DNA from: Euonymus europaeus
Lineage: Eukaryota; Streptophyta; Magnoliopsida; Celastrales; Celastraceae
Reading direction: 5' to 3'
Length of the DNA: 64,000 nt
Assembly (NCBI GenBank): GCA_963580455.1
Contig: OY756958.1
Coordinates: 28,594,501 to 28,658,500, forward strand
Below, piece by piece: positions 11,638-24,132 of the stretch; the stretch's first letter is position 1; each line of letters begins with the position of its first letter. A program made the translations under genes and the position numbers. The notes below the pieces were generated by a model that saw only the letters and a program-made list of their open reading frames with translations, did not search any database and was not told the DNA's origin.

Positions 11638-14080
11638 ATGGAGGAACACCTGCAAAGCTCTCCAAAATTAAGTTATCCCATCGAAAGTAGTGATGCAAAG
11701 TATGTTTCTCAGCTTAGTACTATTCTGGTTGCTACTATTCAAGAAGCAAAGGACAGGATTTCTCAGATAGAGTACATATTTTGCAGTCAGCTTTTCCCAA
11801 ATATTCAATCAAATTCCAAAGCCTTTTTGAAAATTTACTCTGAAGCCAGGAAAGTGGCAGAAGATGGTTGGAAAGAGAAGGAAAGAGATCTATTGCTCCA
11901 AGTAGAGAGACTTCAATTGGAGAAGCAAAAAGCTTTTGAAGAGAAAGAAGAAGCTCTCAAACTTGAGAAGATCAAAACATTGGTTGACCAGGAAGAGAAG
12001 AGACACTTACTTATGAGACTAAAAAATCAACAACTTAGAATTGATGAACTGGAAAACAACCTAAACCAGAAGTCTAGAGAAATTGATAAGGGAATGGAAT
12101 TGCATGATAAGTTAGTCCAGATGGTTCAAACAAAAGTATCTCTTGTGGTGGACAAAGAAAAGCAACTGAAGAGACATGAAGAAAAGGCCGATGCGCTTCT
12201 TAGCGAAGTGAGTAGCATAGAAAAAATAGTCGAAGAGCTCATGGGAAAGACCCAAGTAGTATCTGAGGGAAAAGAGTTGAAAGAAAATTTGCTCAAGAAG
12301 ATAGAAGTCCAAGCCTTAGAGATTATGAATAATAAACAACTGCTGACTGACTATGCAATAGAGAAGACACTACTTTTGACCAAATTGAAGCAGATGGAGG
12401 AGTGTACTGGTGAACTACGAGGGGAGCTGGGGAAAAAGACAGAAGAAGTAGGGAAGGGATGGAAATTGCTAGAAGAATTACTTCAACAAGTTGAAAGAAA
12501 TGGCTTGGAAATAGTAGAGAAAAAAGAGATGCTGGAAGAGTGTGAGAAAGATAAAATGTTGCTTTTGGTCAAAGTTAATCAGTTAGAGGAGAAAATTAAT
12601 CAGCTACAGTTGACTTTAAGAGAAATGAACATTGAAGGGCCCAAGGGGAGAGATTCATATGAAATGTTACTTCAGCAGATGGAAACAAAAGAGTCGGAGT
12701 TATTGGCCATGAAGAAGAAAAGAAGGGATGCCGTTGATAGGTACAAAAGTCTGAAATCTCAATACAACTTCCTTTGCAAAAAATTGGGTTGTATTGAAGA
12801 GGAAATGCATCCGCAAAACAAATTGGGAAATGGCAGTGATTCGTTCAAGCATCATCAGGATGCAAAGAGTTCACCTGGTAAGATATTGTGAAGCATCTCC
12901 CGTATCCTTCTTTTATTGTCTGCATAAGACAAGCAAACATGGTTGATTAACTGTCATGGTGATCTACTTTTTAGAGTTTTTTCTAGACAATTTGAAAAGG
13001 GATGGTTGTCTTGGCATTCAGTATTTTGGCTAATTTTCCTTTGAATTCTTTTGTTTGTCTTAGCATGCCGTATGCAGTCTAATTTGAAGTCCAATACAAA
13101 ACTAATGAATGCTTGATGGAGGCCTGATCAGCTGTTTAATCTTTCTATTTTTCACTTTCCCTTTTTTCTTTTAAGTGGTTACAATGCTGCTATTTTTAAT
13201 TCTAAACAAACATCTGTAGCTGTTATTACGAGTAGTCTAATTATTATATGCAAAGTCCCTTAATTTTTTTGTTAATTTGATTGATAATAGAACAATGAAT
13301 ATTATAGATGTTTATCAAGTATTTCTTCTGCTTTTACCCATGATTGTAATCAATTATCTATTGCTTGGAATTGCAGATCTCGAAGATGAAAACCTAAATA
13401 CTTTCGCAATTGCTTGTGGGACAAACAAAGTGACGAATGAAGCTGATAATAGTGTAGAGGATGGTAGAGGAACCAAACCAGTTCAAACCTCAAGACTTCA
13501 TTATCCAACTTCCTCTGTTACCACTGCGCCTAAATGCCCAACCTCTGCAAAATCTGCTCCAGTAACTGGTAGAAAGCGATCTGCGTCTTCATGGAGAGGT
13601 ACTAGGTCTAACATATGCATAGATGGGCCTGATCCTCATGATGAATTTCTTGATACACCCCTAGAAAAAATTAGAGGAAACATGAATAAAGCTATGAAAG
13701 AGGAAGATCATAACATTCCAATCAAGGTTCCAGGAGAAATATGTCCTGATAGCTCAGATGATGAAACACAGGATATGAACGTCGGCCATATTCCACAAAA
13801 GAGGCAGATGCCAGTTCCTATGGATGGCAAAAGACGCTTCAAGTATGTTGAACCAGTGAGAAAGAAGGCTGAGCGGGAAAGTTTAAAAGGAGTCGAATGT
13901 AAGCAATGTAAGAAATTTTATGATGCGGTTCTTCCCAATAATGAAGGCAAGGAAAGCAACGGTAATAATCAGAATTTCCGTTGTGAGCATCACGATGGTG
14001 TCTCTAGGCATCGATATAGGTATGTGCCTCCCTTGACTCCTGATGGGTTTTGGAATATTGGATTTGATTCTGAAATGTGA
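11638..14080 (+). CDS. COM1: COM1/GR1, plant CtIP/Sae2-type DNA-end-resection factor
   Basis: Two coding exons, 11638-12877 and 13377-14080, give 647 residues; the junction codon is split G|AT (Asp). Residues from about 60 to 400 are a long charged coiled coil, rich in Glu, Lys and Leu heptads. After the junction comes a Ser/Thr-rich region with nuclear-type basic patches. The C-terminal domain (about 585-647) is the Sae2/CtIP signature: CKQC at 588-591, then RCEHHDGVSRHRYRYVPPL and TPDGFWNIGF with the conserved RHR. In Arabidopsis the homologue (COM1, also called GAMMA RESPONSE 1) works with the MRE11-RAD50-NBS1 complex to process double-strand breaks, including Spo11-bound meiotic ends. Ser-Pro and Thr-Pro pairs such as DTPLEK may be CDK sites, as in other members. 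The coiled coil is typical of plant homologues. Confidence 0.93.
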
Positions 14081-14293
14081 ATTTAACTTGCCAACTCATT
14101 TAATTGGATACCAAGCTAGCTAGGCATATTATTTTCAGTTCAACTTATGTTGCCTTGTGATCTTAAGTAGACCGTAGAAGGACAGCTACTATAAAAAATT
14201 AAAATCTGGTATTTCCTACCCAATGTGATCCAAAAATACAGGTTACAGATTGTTGTAATTTTGTGGATATTTTGGTTGCCATCTTTGTGGATT

Positions 14294-14704
14294 CAGTATT
14301 CTGAGAATCAGACCGGCCGGTTGGATTAGGAATCGGTATCATAACTGGTCGATTTGACCTATCAAATCGGATGACACGGTTTGACCGTGTTAAACTGGTT
14401 AAAATCGGAAAAAACTCGTAACTGTTGAACCGTTGAATCTCCAGTTGGACATAATTTTGAATAAAATAATAATTAGTTAATTAAACTTTAAAAATTAGAA
14501 ATTATCAAATTAGTAATTACTAAATTAGGCTCATTTTGTTGGCCACTTACATATATACCTAGTACTTGTATTAAAATTGTATAATATTAGTCATATAATG
14601 TATAAACCAATATATTTTGCTATATTTTTCAATTTTATGGTTGAACCAAACCGGTAACCCGTGCTCTTACTGATTTGACAACCGATTCGGTTGTCAGAGC
14701 ATTG
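14294..14704. mobile_element. Decayed hAT-type miniature element
   Basis: The left end CAGTATTCTGAGAATCAGAC and the inverted right end CAATGCTCTGACAACCGAAT match at about 15 of 23 positions, mostly differing by transitions. The 8-bp flanks TGTGGATT and CGTGGAAT match at 6 of 8. The inside is rich in ACCGGT/CGGTTTGACC-like words at both ends, as in the larger element at 51561-52596. There is no coding sequence. The 8-bp duplication points to hAT; the divergence says it is old. Confidence 0.55.
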
Positions 14705-14712
14705 CGTGGAAT

Positions 14713-15700
14713 GTGTTAATTTGCTTCATATTTCTTTGATTAATAGACATTCATGCATTTTCTTTTGATTCTTCTGCTATTACTTGGACATCCTTTAGTT
14801 GCCAGATTATCCCATATTCAAAATCATATGGCAGTTAAGTCCAAGAACAGCAGTAACATACAGAATTCTCTCATTTCATTGTGAATTTTTTACTCTTAAT
14901 TCCTATTGTACTTTTTTTTCCCTTCTATTCTCTCTTTTTTTTCTCTGCTGAAATGTTGAAGATTTCCTAGAACTAATAAAGACGAAGGTACTGAGCCGGT
15001 GAGGCGGGAAGATGTCCCTGTTAAGCATTTATGTAACCCTGCCCCTCTACTTTGTTCGTAGTTGCTGGATTCTAAGGACCTGGACTAGGTCTTTGATTGG
15101 CAACCTAAGCACGTGGTGCATGATAGCACAACTGTGCCTCAGTTGGCAGATTGCATAATTCCAAACTAAATGTGGATTATCTGTCAACTTGGAAAGAAAT
15201 TTATTAATTTAGGGAGCTGTTGTGTTGACCTCTTCGTTTTTACTCTATCTGAGAAAACAATTAAATGGTGTCATTAATGATCTGCAACTACAGAAGCGAA
15301 GGGTGGGTTCTACACGATCCATTATAGATGAATTATTGGTGTCAAGTTGTGATATTTGACGTGTAAACCCATAGAAAGACACATACAGATGTGCATTGTT
15401 TTCTTGCTTTTCATTGCATTCAATCACTACAACCACCATGGCTTTTTGTGTGAGTGGAATCCAAACCTAGTATCACGTGATCTTTTTTATCTTATTTATG
15501 TTCGAATTTTTTCGTGAAAAGCTGTTCATCATGTGCATTAAGCTTTCCTGTTTGGCTGTTTGCATGCAGACTGCTTTGTTCTTGTCCTTGTCAACTTAAT
15601 TATGTGCTTTTAGAATCACATTAATTAATCATAATACAAAATAAAACACACATACATGATACAACACAACTGTTACTATATCGGGCCGAAACACCGACAT
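14713..15700. other. Spacer between COM1 and the DRT100-like gene
   Basis: No supported gene or element was seen. It contains pyrimidine-rich stretches near 14910-14945, and the 3' region of the minus-strand LRR gene occupies the last 100 bp or so. Confidence 0.5.
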
Positions 15701-16816
15701 CTAGCAAGTCTTCAACGGGTTCCCGCATAAACAATCGTTGTTGGAAAACGACGGCGCTTCGAATTGGTCGAACGGCGAGCCGATGGGAATGGACCCGCAA
15801 AGGTGGTTATGGCTCAAATCCAAGTGCCCGACAAACTTAGACGACGACAACGAACTGGGTATTGCGCCCTTCAAGCTATTGTAGGACAAATCGAGTACCA
15901 TAAAATAATTATTCGGACCGAAAACATCCGGTATATTTCCTTCAAGTGCGTTTCGGCTGAGGTTCAGGATACCCAAACCGGAGTCGCTCAACAAAGATGG
16001 CGGTATTTGACCAGATATCTGGTTACTATCCAAGTTCAGGGTTGAGAGGACCCGCATTTTCCCCAACTCGGGTGGAATCGACCCGGATATTTTGTTTATT
16101 GACAAGTCCAAATCCGCCAATCTGTACATCTTACCGATTGAGCTAGGTATTGAACCGGTGAGTTGGTTCCGATTCAGTAATGCTCGACTCAGCATGACTA
16201 GGTTCCCGAAATCAGCGGGTATTTCTCCGGAAATCCTGTTATTGCTAAGAGCTAGGTGCTTCAAGCTTTTGAGATTAACAATCGACGCCGGGATCTCGCC
16301 GGAGATCTGATTGTCGGCAATATTGAGGACGGCTAGGCTCTGAAGACCACCGATCTCGGCCGGAATGTTACCGGATATCTGGTTCCCGACAAGGTCCAGC
16401 ACTCGGAGAGAAGTGAGGGCAGTCGCAATGCAGGTAGGGATTTGACCGGATATGGCTTTCCAATCGGCGACGATGAGTGTAGTGAGCTTGTCTAGGCGGC
16501 AGATGGCGGGGTTAATAGAACCGGTCATGTAACCGCTTGTCCGGCCTGATTTTTGGAAAATGGGATCCTCTGACTCGCCGCGGAGAGTGAGATCGGCGAC
16601 TCGGCCAGTTGTGGGGTCGCAGCTGACTCCGAACCAGTCATCGCAACATTTGGTGCCGGTCCATGTGTTGAAGATGTTCAAGTAGGGCTCATTGAGGGAA
16701 GACTTCACGGCCAAGAGCGCCTCGAGATCGGACGGTGAACAGGATTCCACGCTGGTTGAGAGAACCACTAAAAATAATAAAAATATTGTAGTTATAAGGT
16801 GTATGAAGGTCACCAT
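15701..16816 (-). CDS. DRT100-like extracellular leucine-rich-repeat protein
   Basis: This single-exon gene encodes 371 residues from the ATG at 16816. Residues 1-26 form a signal peptide (hydrophobic FIHLITTIFLLFLVVLSTSV). The LRRNT-type cap follows, with paired Cys in WTGTKCCDDWFGVSCDP. About ten plant-type LRRs of 24 residues come next, with the LxxLxLxxNxISGxIP pattern (for example LRVLDLVGNQISGNIPAEIG). The C-terminal cap ends CLCGNPLKTC. There is no transmembrane segment and no kinase, so the product is probably secreted to the cell wall. Layout and length match DRT100 and its relatives; DRT100 was first isolated by partial complementation of E. coli repair mutants, but its natural role is unclear. 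Overlap with polygalacturonase-inhibitor-like LRR proteins is possible. Confidence 0.9.
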   Translation of the reverse strand: MVTFIHLITTIFLLFLVVLSTSVESCSPSDLEALLAVKSSLNEPYLNIFNTWTGTKCCDDWFGVSCDPTTGRVADLTLRGESEDPIFQKSGRTSGYMTGSINPAICRLDKLTTLIVADWKAISGQIPTCIATALTSLRVLDLVGNQISGNIPAEIGGLQSLAVLNIADNQISGEIPASIVNLKSLKHLALSNNRISGEIPADFGNLVMLSRALLNRNQLTGSIPSSIGKMYRLADLDLSINKISGSIPPELGKMRVLSTLNLDSNQISGQIPPSLLSDSGLGILNLSRNALEGNIPDVFGPNNYFMVLDLSYNSLKGAIPSSLSSSKFVGHLDLSHNHLCGSIPIGSPFDQFEAPSFSNNDCLCGNPLKTC

Positions 16817-16902
16817 TGTTACTCTCACTGTGAGTCTGTGACTGTGATGAAGATAGTGCTTTCAGTTGCGTTGAATGGCATAAAGATGCAGCATCGCCTG
16901 CT

Positions 16903-16912
16903 GTATATATAC
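16903..16912 (-). promoter_or_regulatory. TATA box of the DRT100-like gene
   Basis: A TATATATA sequence lies about 90 bp upstream of the minus-strand start codon at 16816, a normal plant spacing for a TATA box plus a short leader. Confidence 0.55.
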
Positions 16913-17233
16913 ACCTAACCGCCCCCACATATAGTTTTTTTAGTTGAATTATTACTTTTTAAACATACAGCCATGGGCTTGGCCCAATTGATTCATTCTA
17001 ACCAATCCAATCAACCTAAAATAATTAAAATTGTAATCCATGTCCTAAGTGATATGGAGAAAAATGCTGCAATGGCCACGTATCAGTGTAAATTAGCCAC
17101 ATCATCTTCTCCAAAATGAATTATTAAGATGACTTTTATGCCGTTGGTTCAATTCCTATCGAATCCATTGATAAAATGACTACTGTGTTGCGAAATTAAC
17201 TAATGAGTTATTTTCTGGACTCGTGAATTTATC

Positions 17234-17592
17234 TAGGGTTGCACAAGACTCGTTTCGAACCCAACCCAACCTAGAAACCCGATCTATACTCGTTTAGTTT
17301 AGTTCAGAGATGGGTTAATAAAAGGTAGTCCATTTGTTATATGGGTCGATTATGATATTTTGTTAAACCTAACTCATTTTAATCGATCCTACCTTATATA
17401 CTTAAAACGACGTAGTTTTATACTAAATTATTAATGATATTAGATCAATCATTCGTAATTTTATGTATGTTATCCAAATATATTTGACATTTTGTAAATG
17501 ATTTTGTATTTGAAGATTTTGCAATAAAATATAGTTTTACATTTGACCCAATCCTATTTAACCCAACCCAACCAGACCTTTGTGCAGCCCAA
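17234..17592. mobile_element. hAT-type miniature element, 359 bp
   Basis: The ends TAGGGTTGCACAAG and, inverted, TTGGGCTGCACAAAG form terminal inverted repeats. An exact 8-bp duplication, AATTTATC, flanks the element (17226-17233 and 17593-17600). Both subterminal regions contain AACCCAACCCAACC-type repeats. No coding sequence is present, so it would depend on a hAT transposase elsewhere. Confidence 0.85.
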
Positions 17593-17600
17593 AATTTATC

Positions 17601-18885
17601 TAATGCATAATCGAATAGTAATGGCTACAAATTCCATTTTAGCAAAAACAATTAATATTGGACCAATATTGCCGGAAAATTAAAAGAAAAATGAAAGAAA
17701 GTTTGTAGACCATAAATGAATCGTATTTTACGCACTTGAAGTTTACTCAGGGCTTAGATTATTGGTCATAATTCATAAAAGAATAATCCTTGTTAAGAAT
17801 TTTGCATTGCAAAATTTGTGAACTATTTGCTCCTGTAACAAGTTTTCCCCATCCTATTAATAAGATTTTTTCAACATAAATATCATTAATTGAGAACATA
17901 AAATGATTCAGAAATAATAACATTGTGCAAGGCTCATGTATCACAAGAATAAGATAATTTAAAGTGAACAATATTAATTCTGGATACGAATAGACTTAAG
18001 ATTTATAAGATGATCATATCGAAATAGTCCATCATATTCGCATTCTTTATAAAATCCCCTTGTATATATGTTCTTGAGACATATAATTTTCAGTTTCAGC
18101 AAGCGAATTATGAACCCAACAACTACCCACATTTATTTCTGGTCAACAACCAGCCAGGCATGTGATACAAATCTCCAAAGGAAAAAAGACGATCACAAGC
18201 CCATGTGGATATACTCAAGATACTCACCTTCATTTGTTGCATAATTTCTCCTTCACTCTTTTATTTATTTTAATAAATATTGTCGTTTGTTAATCAGAGT
18301 TAGTCCATAATCAGAATCATGCACAATCATTTCATAGCCGAAAAACAAAAAGAATAATGTTTGACAAGAAAGAAGAAAAAAAACAATGATCATCGTTATT
18401 ATTGTTTCTCCATGGAAATGATACACCATTATATTTCGCCAAGAAAATCTATTTTTCCTCCACCGAAAATACTTATTATGATTGTAATTATTAGGGTAAA
18501 AGAGAAGATGTAAATTTTAACCCAAAAAAAAAGTATGAATTTGTTTTGATATATATATATATTTACCCCACAATTAGATGCCCACCTTAGGAATGCTTTT
18601 GAGAGATCAAGGGTCAAAAGGGAAGCCATGTGGCGCAATCCGGAGCCTTGAAATGCCTTACTTCCGACATTACATTACCTGCAGGTCAAGCTTTGTGAGT
18701 GGGACAACATCATTCAAAGTTGTCACGTGATGGGGTCAGCCTCTCCATGAAGCCTTAAAATAATCTTTTTCTTTTATTTGGTTTTTAATCGTTAAATAAT
18801 GTTATCAGGAAAAGAAAAAAACAAAATATCAGAATTTTTCATTAATGGGCTCATCTAATTTCATGGGTCCAATATAACAACATGA
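17601..18885. other. AT-rich intergenic DNA
   Basis: I see no gene, RNA or defined element. Short open frames on the minus strand (near 17760-17970 and 18430-18640) lack recognisable features. Confidence 0.5.
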
Positions 18886-18889
18886 AGAG

Positions 18890-19075
18890 CCCCAGGCCCA
18901 GTTCTCACTTTTTGCTAGACAAGGCCCTATTTTTCATGTCCATCTATTCAGTCCCATGATCCAATCTAGAATATAATTATTACGACCCAAATCTGCATTT
19001 TAATTGGGCCGAGAAGCGACATCGTTCGCTATTGATTGCCTGTACTCTCTTGAACTGGCCCATTTAGCAATTCTA
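18890..19075 (+). promoter_or_regulatory. Site II-type element cluster upstream of the SURP/G-patch gene
   Basis: Three copies of the TGGGCC/GGCCCA core occur near 18896 (AGGCCCAG), 19005 (TTGGGCCGA) and 19057 (TGGCCCAT). This pattern is common in promoters of plant housekeeping genes. A probable untranslated first exon then ends at 19306 (CTACCAG before GTAACG), followed by an intron in the leader. Confidence 0.45.
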
Positions 19076-20058
19076 TCCAAATAATAGGGTCATACTGTAA
19101 TTAGAGAAATGTCAGAGGCACAGTAAAACAATTCGTGGAAATGACGAGGTCAAATCAAAAATCGCGAAAGGATCCGAGCGTATAAACAGACCAACGTTAT
19201 AAATCCGCAGCCGGCTTCGCATTGTTGTTCTCTCCGTTAGCGATCTCTCATCGACTGAGGAACAGCAGATGATATTTTTCTGAGGCCGATATTGTTTGAC
19301 TACCAGGTAACGATTTTTAATTTTTCTTTTGTCTGTTATTATTCGATTGAGTTTTTTATCTTGAGACTTTAGCGTTCCGATTCATGTGTATAGTTTTTAG
19401 ACTTTTATTTGCTCGAAATTTGTGATTGTGGATAGGTTAGGGTTTGGATTGCGGATTTGAAAGGAAGAATTGGCTAGAGGTCTTGGCTGCTCATTATTAC
19501 TCGATTGATTTAGGTTCTAGGGTTTGTTGATGGAGGTGCTGATAGGAAATTTATGTGCTATTTGCTTTTGAACCTGTACATGTGTTGGTATGTTTGTGTG
19601 TATATCTGCATCTGAATTTGTTCACATCTGTAAGTTGTTCCTGTTCAGACATTGGTTTAGTCTTTTGTTTGTCAAGGTTTATTTGAATGGCTTCACTGTG
19701 GTATGATTTTTTTTTCTTCTAATTTTCTTAGTGAGATTCTGCCATGTATATTCCACTCCTAACTTCCTAAGTCCTAAGTACTGCAGAGGAAAGTTAAGTT
19801 TGGGTTTTTGTTGTTTGAACAAGTTTGGTGACTGCTTGGTGGAAGCATTTGAAAAATATCTGACGCTAAATATCCCTTTCGCATGACACACCTCTTTATG
19901 TGAATTGTACCAAATTTTAATTTTTAATACAACTGCTACCTTTTAAGTTCAAAATAGGACCTAAGGTCCATTTCAATGTCTAAATAGCTTGAAAGGTTTA
20001 TTGTCGAACAGTGATTTGATTTCGAGTAAACAGCATAAGAGCACTTGTATTTTTGCCA

Positions 20059-23000
20059 ATGGACAAAAGAGCGCCTCCGAGCCTTTTTGTTAATGATGGC
20101 TCATTTATGGAGAGATTTAAACAGCTCCAACAAGATAAGGAGAAGGAAGCTGAGAAGAAAGGTTCCATAGTAGACAATAATCCCAAGACGGTTATATTGG
20201 GGCCTTCAACTCGTAAACCTCCCATTGTTAAAACCTCTGTGGGTTCTAAGAGTAGTGATACACGCAAGACCACCCCCACTTCTGGTGGCAAACTTGCATT
20301 CAGCTTGAAACAGAAGTCAAAGCTTGTGACACCTCCTGTAAAGTTGGGTGGAGATGAAGATGATGATGAAGATGAAATGGATGCTAGAAACATATCTGGT
20401 GATGTAACAGCAAAAAGGCAGAAGTTGGGTCATTTGGAGTTGTCTGAACAATCATCGAGACAAGTGGATGTTGGTAATTACTGTTTATAAAATTATATAT
20501 GTTCTCTTATTTTTGTTGATTGCATTGGCATTATTTCTATCTTTGATCCTTAAGAAATATTACACTATGAAAAATAATGAAGAGATGTGGCATTAGGACA
20601 GATTCGTTAGAAACTAGAAAGTATTTTCTTCTTGCGATTAATGGATGGTTACGGGATATTAAGTTTTTTTTTCTTCTGAAATATGAATTGTGAGACACAT
20701 TATCAGATTGTAGATCTAAAAGCTTTCTTTCCAGATTTAATCATCTTTGAACTTAAAATTTTTTGGTCGGAATTTAATTGCTTAGAGTCTTAGGAATACT
20801 GATCTTTCAAGGGAATTGTTTTGAACGTCTTCTATATTCATCAAAATAGAAAAGAAAAAAAGTTACCAATCTTTCAGTAGTTCATATTTTGTCCCCATCT
20901 CTAGTACCCTTAATGAAAACTATCGGTCACTGTCTCGTGATCTTAAATGATAGGCAAAGAGGACAAAACGTTCTTGAATATTTCTTCTCATGAATGCAGC
21001 TTATAGCTTAAGTACCAATCATCATTGCTGAAAGAGATGTTCAATGAAAGATTTGGAATATGTGGCACGCCTGGTATTAATCGGTTTTATAAGTGATATG
21101 CAGCAGCAGCAGCAGCACCAGCACCTTCCCCAAGTGACCTTACAGTGAAGAATGTTGCTGACAAACTAGCTAGTTTTGTCGCCAAAAATGGAAGGCAATT
21201 TGAGCATGTTACACGCCAGAAGAATCCTGGAGACACACCTTTTAAGTATATTCCTTATCTACTGCCATCCTCTATTTGATATTTTGAAAATTTATTTCTG
21301 GAAGTCTGGAATGACATAGGTTATTTGAGTCCCTCTTAGCGTTAGGTTGCTTATATTCTTCTATCTAATGTTTTAATTTTTTATTGTTTCATTTTATGCC
21401 ATTCGTAGGTTTCTATTTGATAAGAGTTGTGCTGACTACAAATACTATGAATATCGGCTTGCTGAGGAGGAAAAGGCACTGTCACAGACAGAGGATTCGC
21501 AAATGTATCAAGGCGGTTAGTGCTTGAATCTGAAGATAGCTTTTTGTTATTTTCTTAAATAATAATTTGAATAAAATTTTCTTTTGATTGCGTCAGTTAG
21601 ATCATAGATGACTCTGGGGAGGAGCATTGATTATTTTTTGGTTCTATTTTTCAGTTGTTAAATTAAAATATTATGGCTGACTGACAATGGATCATGGTAG
21701 TAGAAAAGATACTAGAATTTGTAATTGCAGCCCATATTGTGTACTTGTTATTTCATTTTATGCTCTTTTGGGAGTTTTGTATCTTTACCCTTATCATGGA
21801 TTATGGTTTATGAGAAGCTTTGATTTCTTCTCTTGCTGCGATACTTTGTATGGTTACTGCTAGTCTTATTAAAGTTGTCTCCTTCATTTCAAGTCATTGT
21901 AATAGTGTAAACGTTTTGTCTGTGCAGCCGGTCTGAGCTCTTCGGCTTCTAAGGCCACAAGTGGTTCACAATGGTCACTGCAGCAACAATCAAACTATCA
22001 AATCCCTGCTTCTGCTTTGTATGAGGTGCACGAGGACTCTAAAGCTTCAGTTACTTCAGTTCAATCAGCATCAATGGGAAGGGCAGGTAAAGGTAGCTGT
22101 ATTTCCATATTTATAAGTATCTGTTTAAACCAATTTTGGGATCTTATGTTGAGTGTTGACTCACTCGATGTTTGCACCCTAACTAAAAGCAGTAGGGTGA
22201 AGAAGCTAAAAAAAATTGATAGAGCCTATCCCTCTAGGAGCATACTGGCTGATCTTTCTAGAAAGAAACAATGTTTTGGTTCTCCAGACACTGTAACACT
22301 GATGTTTGTTATCCTTTTTAGCATCATCTGAATGATGTATGGGTAGCCTGCCTTGGTATTCTTCTGAATAAAATCCATTTTTTCCTTGAATATAAAAGAA
22401 CACATAAAGCTATATTGCGAACTCCTTTTTGATTAGTTTTAGTAAAAAGCTAAAAGTTATATTGTCGTTTGATTTTCTACCTTATAATATTGTATTGTAG
22501 TGTTCCCTTCATTAGAACTTGGAAATTTGTGTAGTAATGTGGGATTTCCATTCCCTTCTGTAATCGTTATTGAAAATTATCTATAGTCCCGCATTTGGGT
22601 TAGCTTTCTCATTTAATGCAAGCTTAAGCAATAATTCCCTTTTTTGTTACTTGCATCCAAAACTTGTTTGGCCCTCTTTGATTTTTAACTTTAGTTAGTC
22701 TTGGAGTTTGTTTTGCATGTTGGTTCCCATTTCATTACGAGGACTTAAACTTTAACGATTATATAACTCATTTGGTTGTTCGTAAATAATCAAATGGTGT
22801 TAATGCCTATATTATAGTTGTTTCAGGTGAATCTAGTGCACCACCAAGTGCAGATCCAATAGCAATGATGGAGTTCTATGTGAAGAAGGCTGCTCAAGAA
22901 GAGAGGAAGAGACAGCCTAAACAATCAAAAGATGAAATGCCTCCACCTCCCTCTCTTCAAGGTTCGAACTTGCTTGTGAATGAAACTGATTGATCCTTTT

Positions 23001-24096
23001 GGGTTTTTGGGGAGTGTTTTGTTCTAGCTTCTGTTTTTCTTGGTAAATTAAAGTGATTTATACAAGAGAGCAATACTGTGAAATTATGTTGAGGAAAACT
23101 ACAAAATAAGCACTGAATAAATTTGGTCTACCCTTTTCTTGTATTTGCCTTTGTGTAAATATTTTGTTTTCCTTTTTTTCCTCACACAGTGGACAACGAT
23201 TCTCAACCTAGTTGGCAATCAGCTCCAGGGAAAAAGGGTCATCATATGGGTGATTACATCCCACAAGAAGAGCTTGAGAAGTTCATGGCTGCTTGTAATG
23301 ACGCAGCTGCGCAGAAGGCCGCCAAGGAAACCGCAGAGAGGTCAAGAATCCAGGCTGACAATGTTGGACATAGACTCTTGTCCAAAATGGGTTGGAAAGA
23401 AGGTGCTCTCTCTCTCTCTCTCTGAACTCCACACCAATCTCAGGTTGCTTCAGTGCCTGATTTGTGTCAGTTTGTAAGAAATGGAAAAAATCTGGGGTTG
23501 GAAGGGCACAGTATCTGAGAATAAGGGAAGAAAGACGGAGAAATTAGTTGGGGAGTTTGTGGATTTTATTTAGATGTTCATTTTGATTAGTTGCTAACTT
23601 GCTACTTTGAAACTTGGGTAATATTTTTGTGCCTTTTTGAGCCCGAACCGGCCAACAAGTATGTGACTTGCTTAGGCAGGTGTTTGTTCTGATTGCATAT
23701 GAAATAGACACTTCCTCCTGCTGTCTGGGAAGTCCATAATCCATGCCCTTAGCATGCTTCGGATTAAGAAATTGAGCATTTTCTTGTATATCTTGAATTG
23801 GAAAATAATATAATAAATTGATGGCACTTTCATCCTGGGAACTATCTGTTTAAACATCCTTGTATTTCCTTTGAGAAACTGGATGACTTTAATTTGTGAA
23901 TCATAGGTGAGGGTGTGGGGGGCTCCAGAAAGGGTATTGCTGATCCAATCATGGCGGGTAACGTGAAGAAGGACAACCTTGGGGTTGGTGCTCAAAATCC
24001 TGGAGATGTGAATCCTGAGGATGACATATACGAGCAGTATAAAAAGCGAATGATGCTTGGTTACCGTCATAGACCAAATCCTCTGGTATCATCACT

Positions 24097-24132
<36 letters not shown>

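Noticed and set aside
14960..15160. Possible small RNA gene in the spacer after COM1
   Set aside because: The stretch is slightly less AT-rich, but I found no box motifs or stable fold to support it.
16092..16310. Plus-strand frame inside the LRR gene
   Set aside because: It is the antisense of repeated LRR coding and has no recognisable domain.
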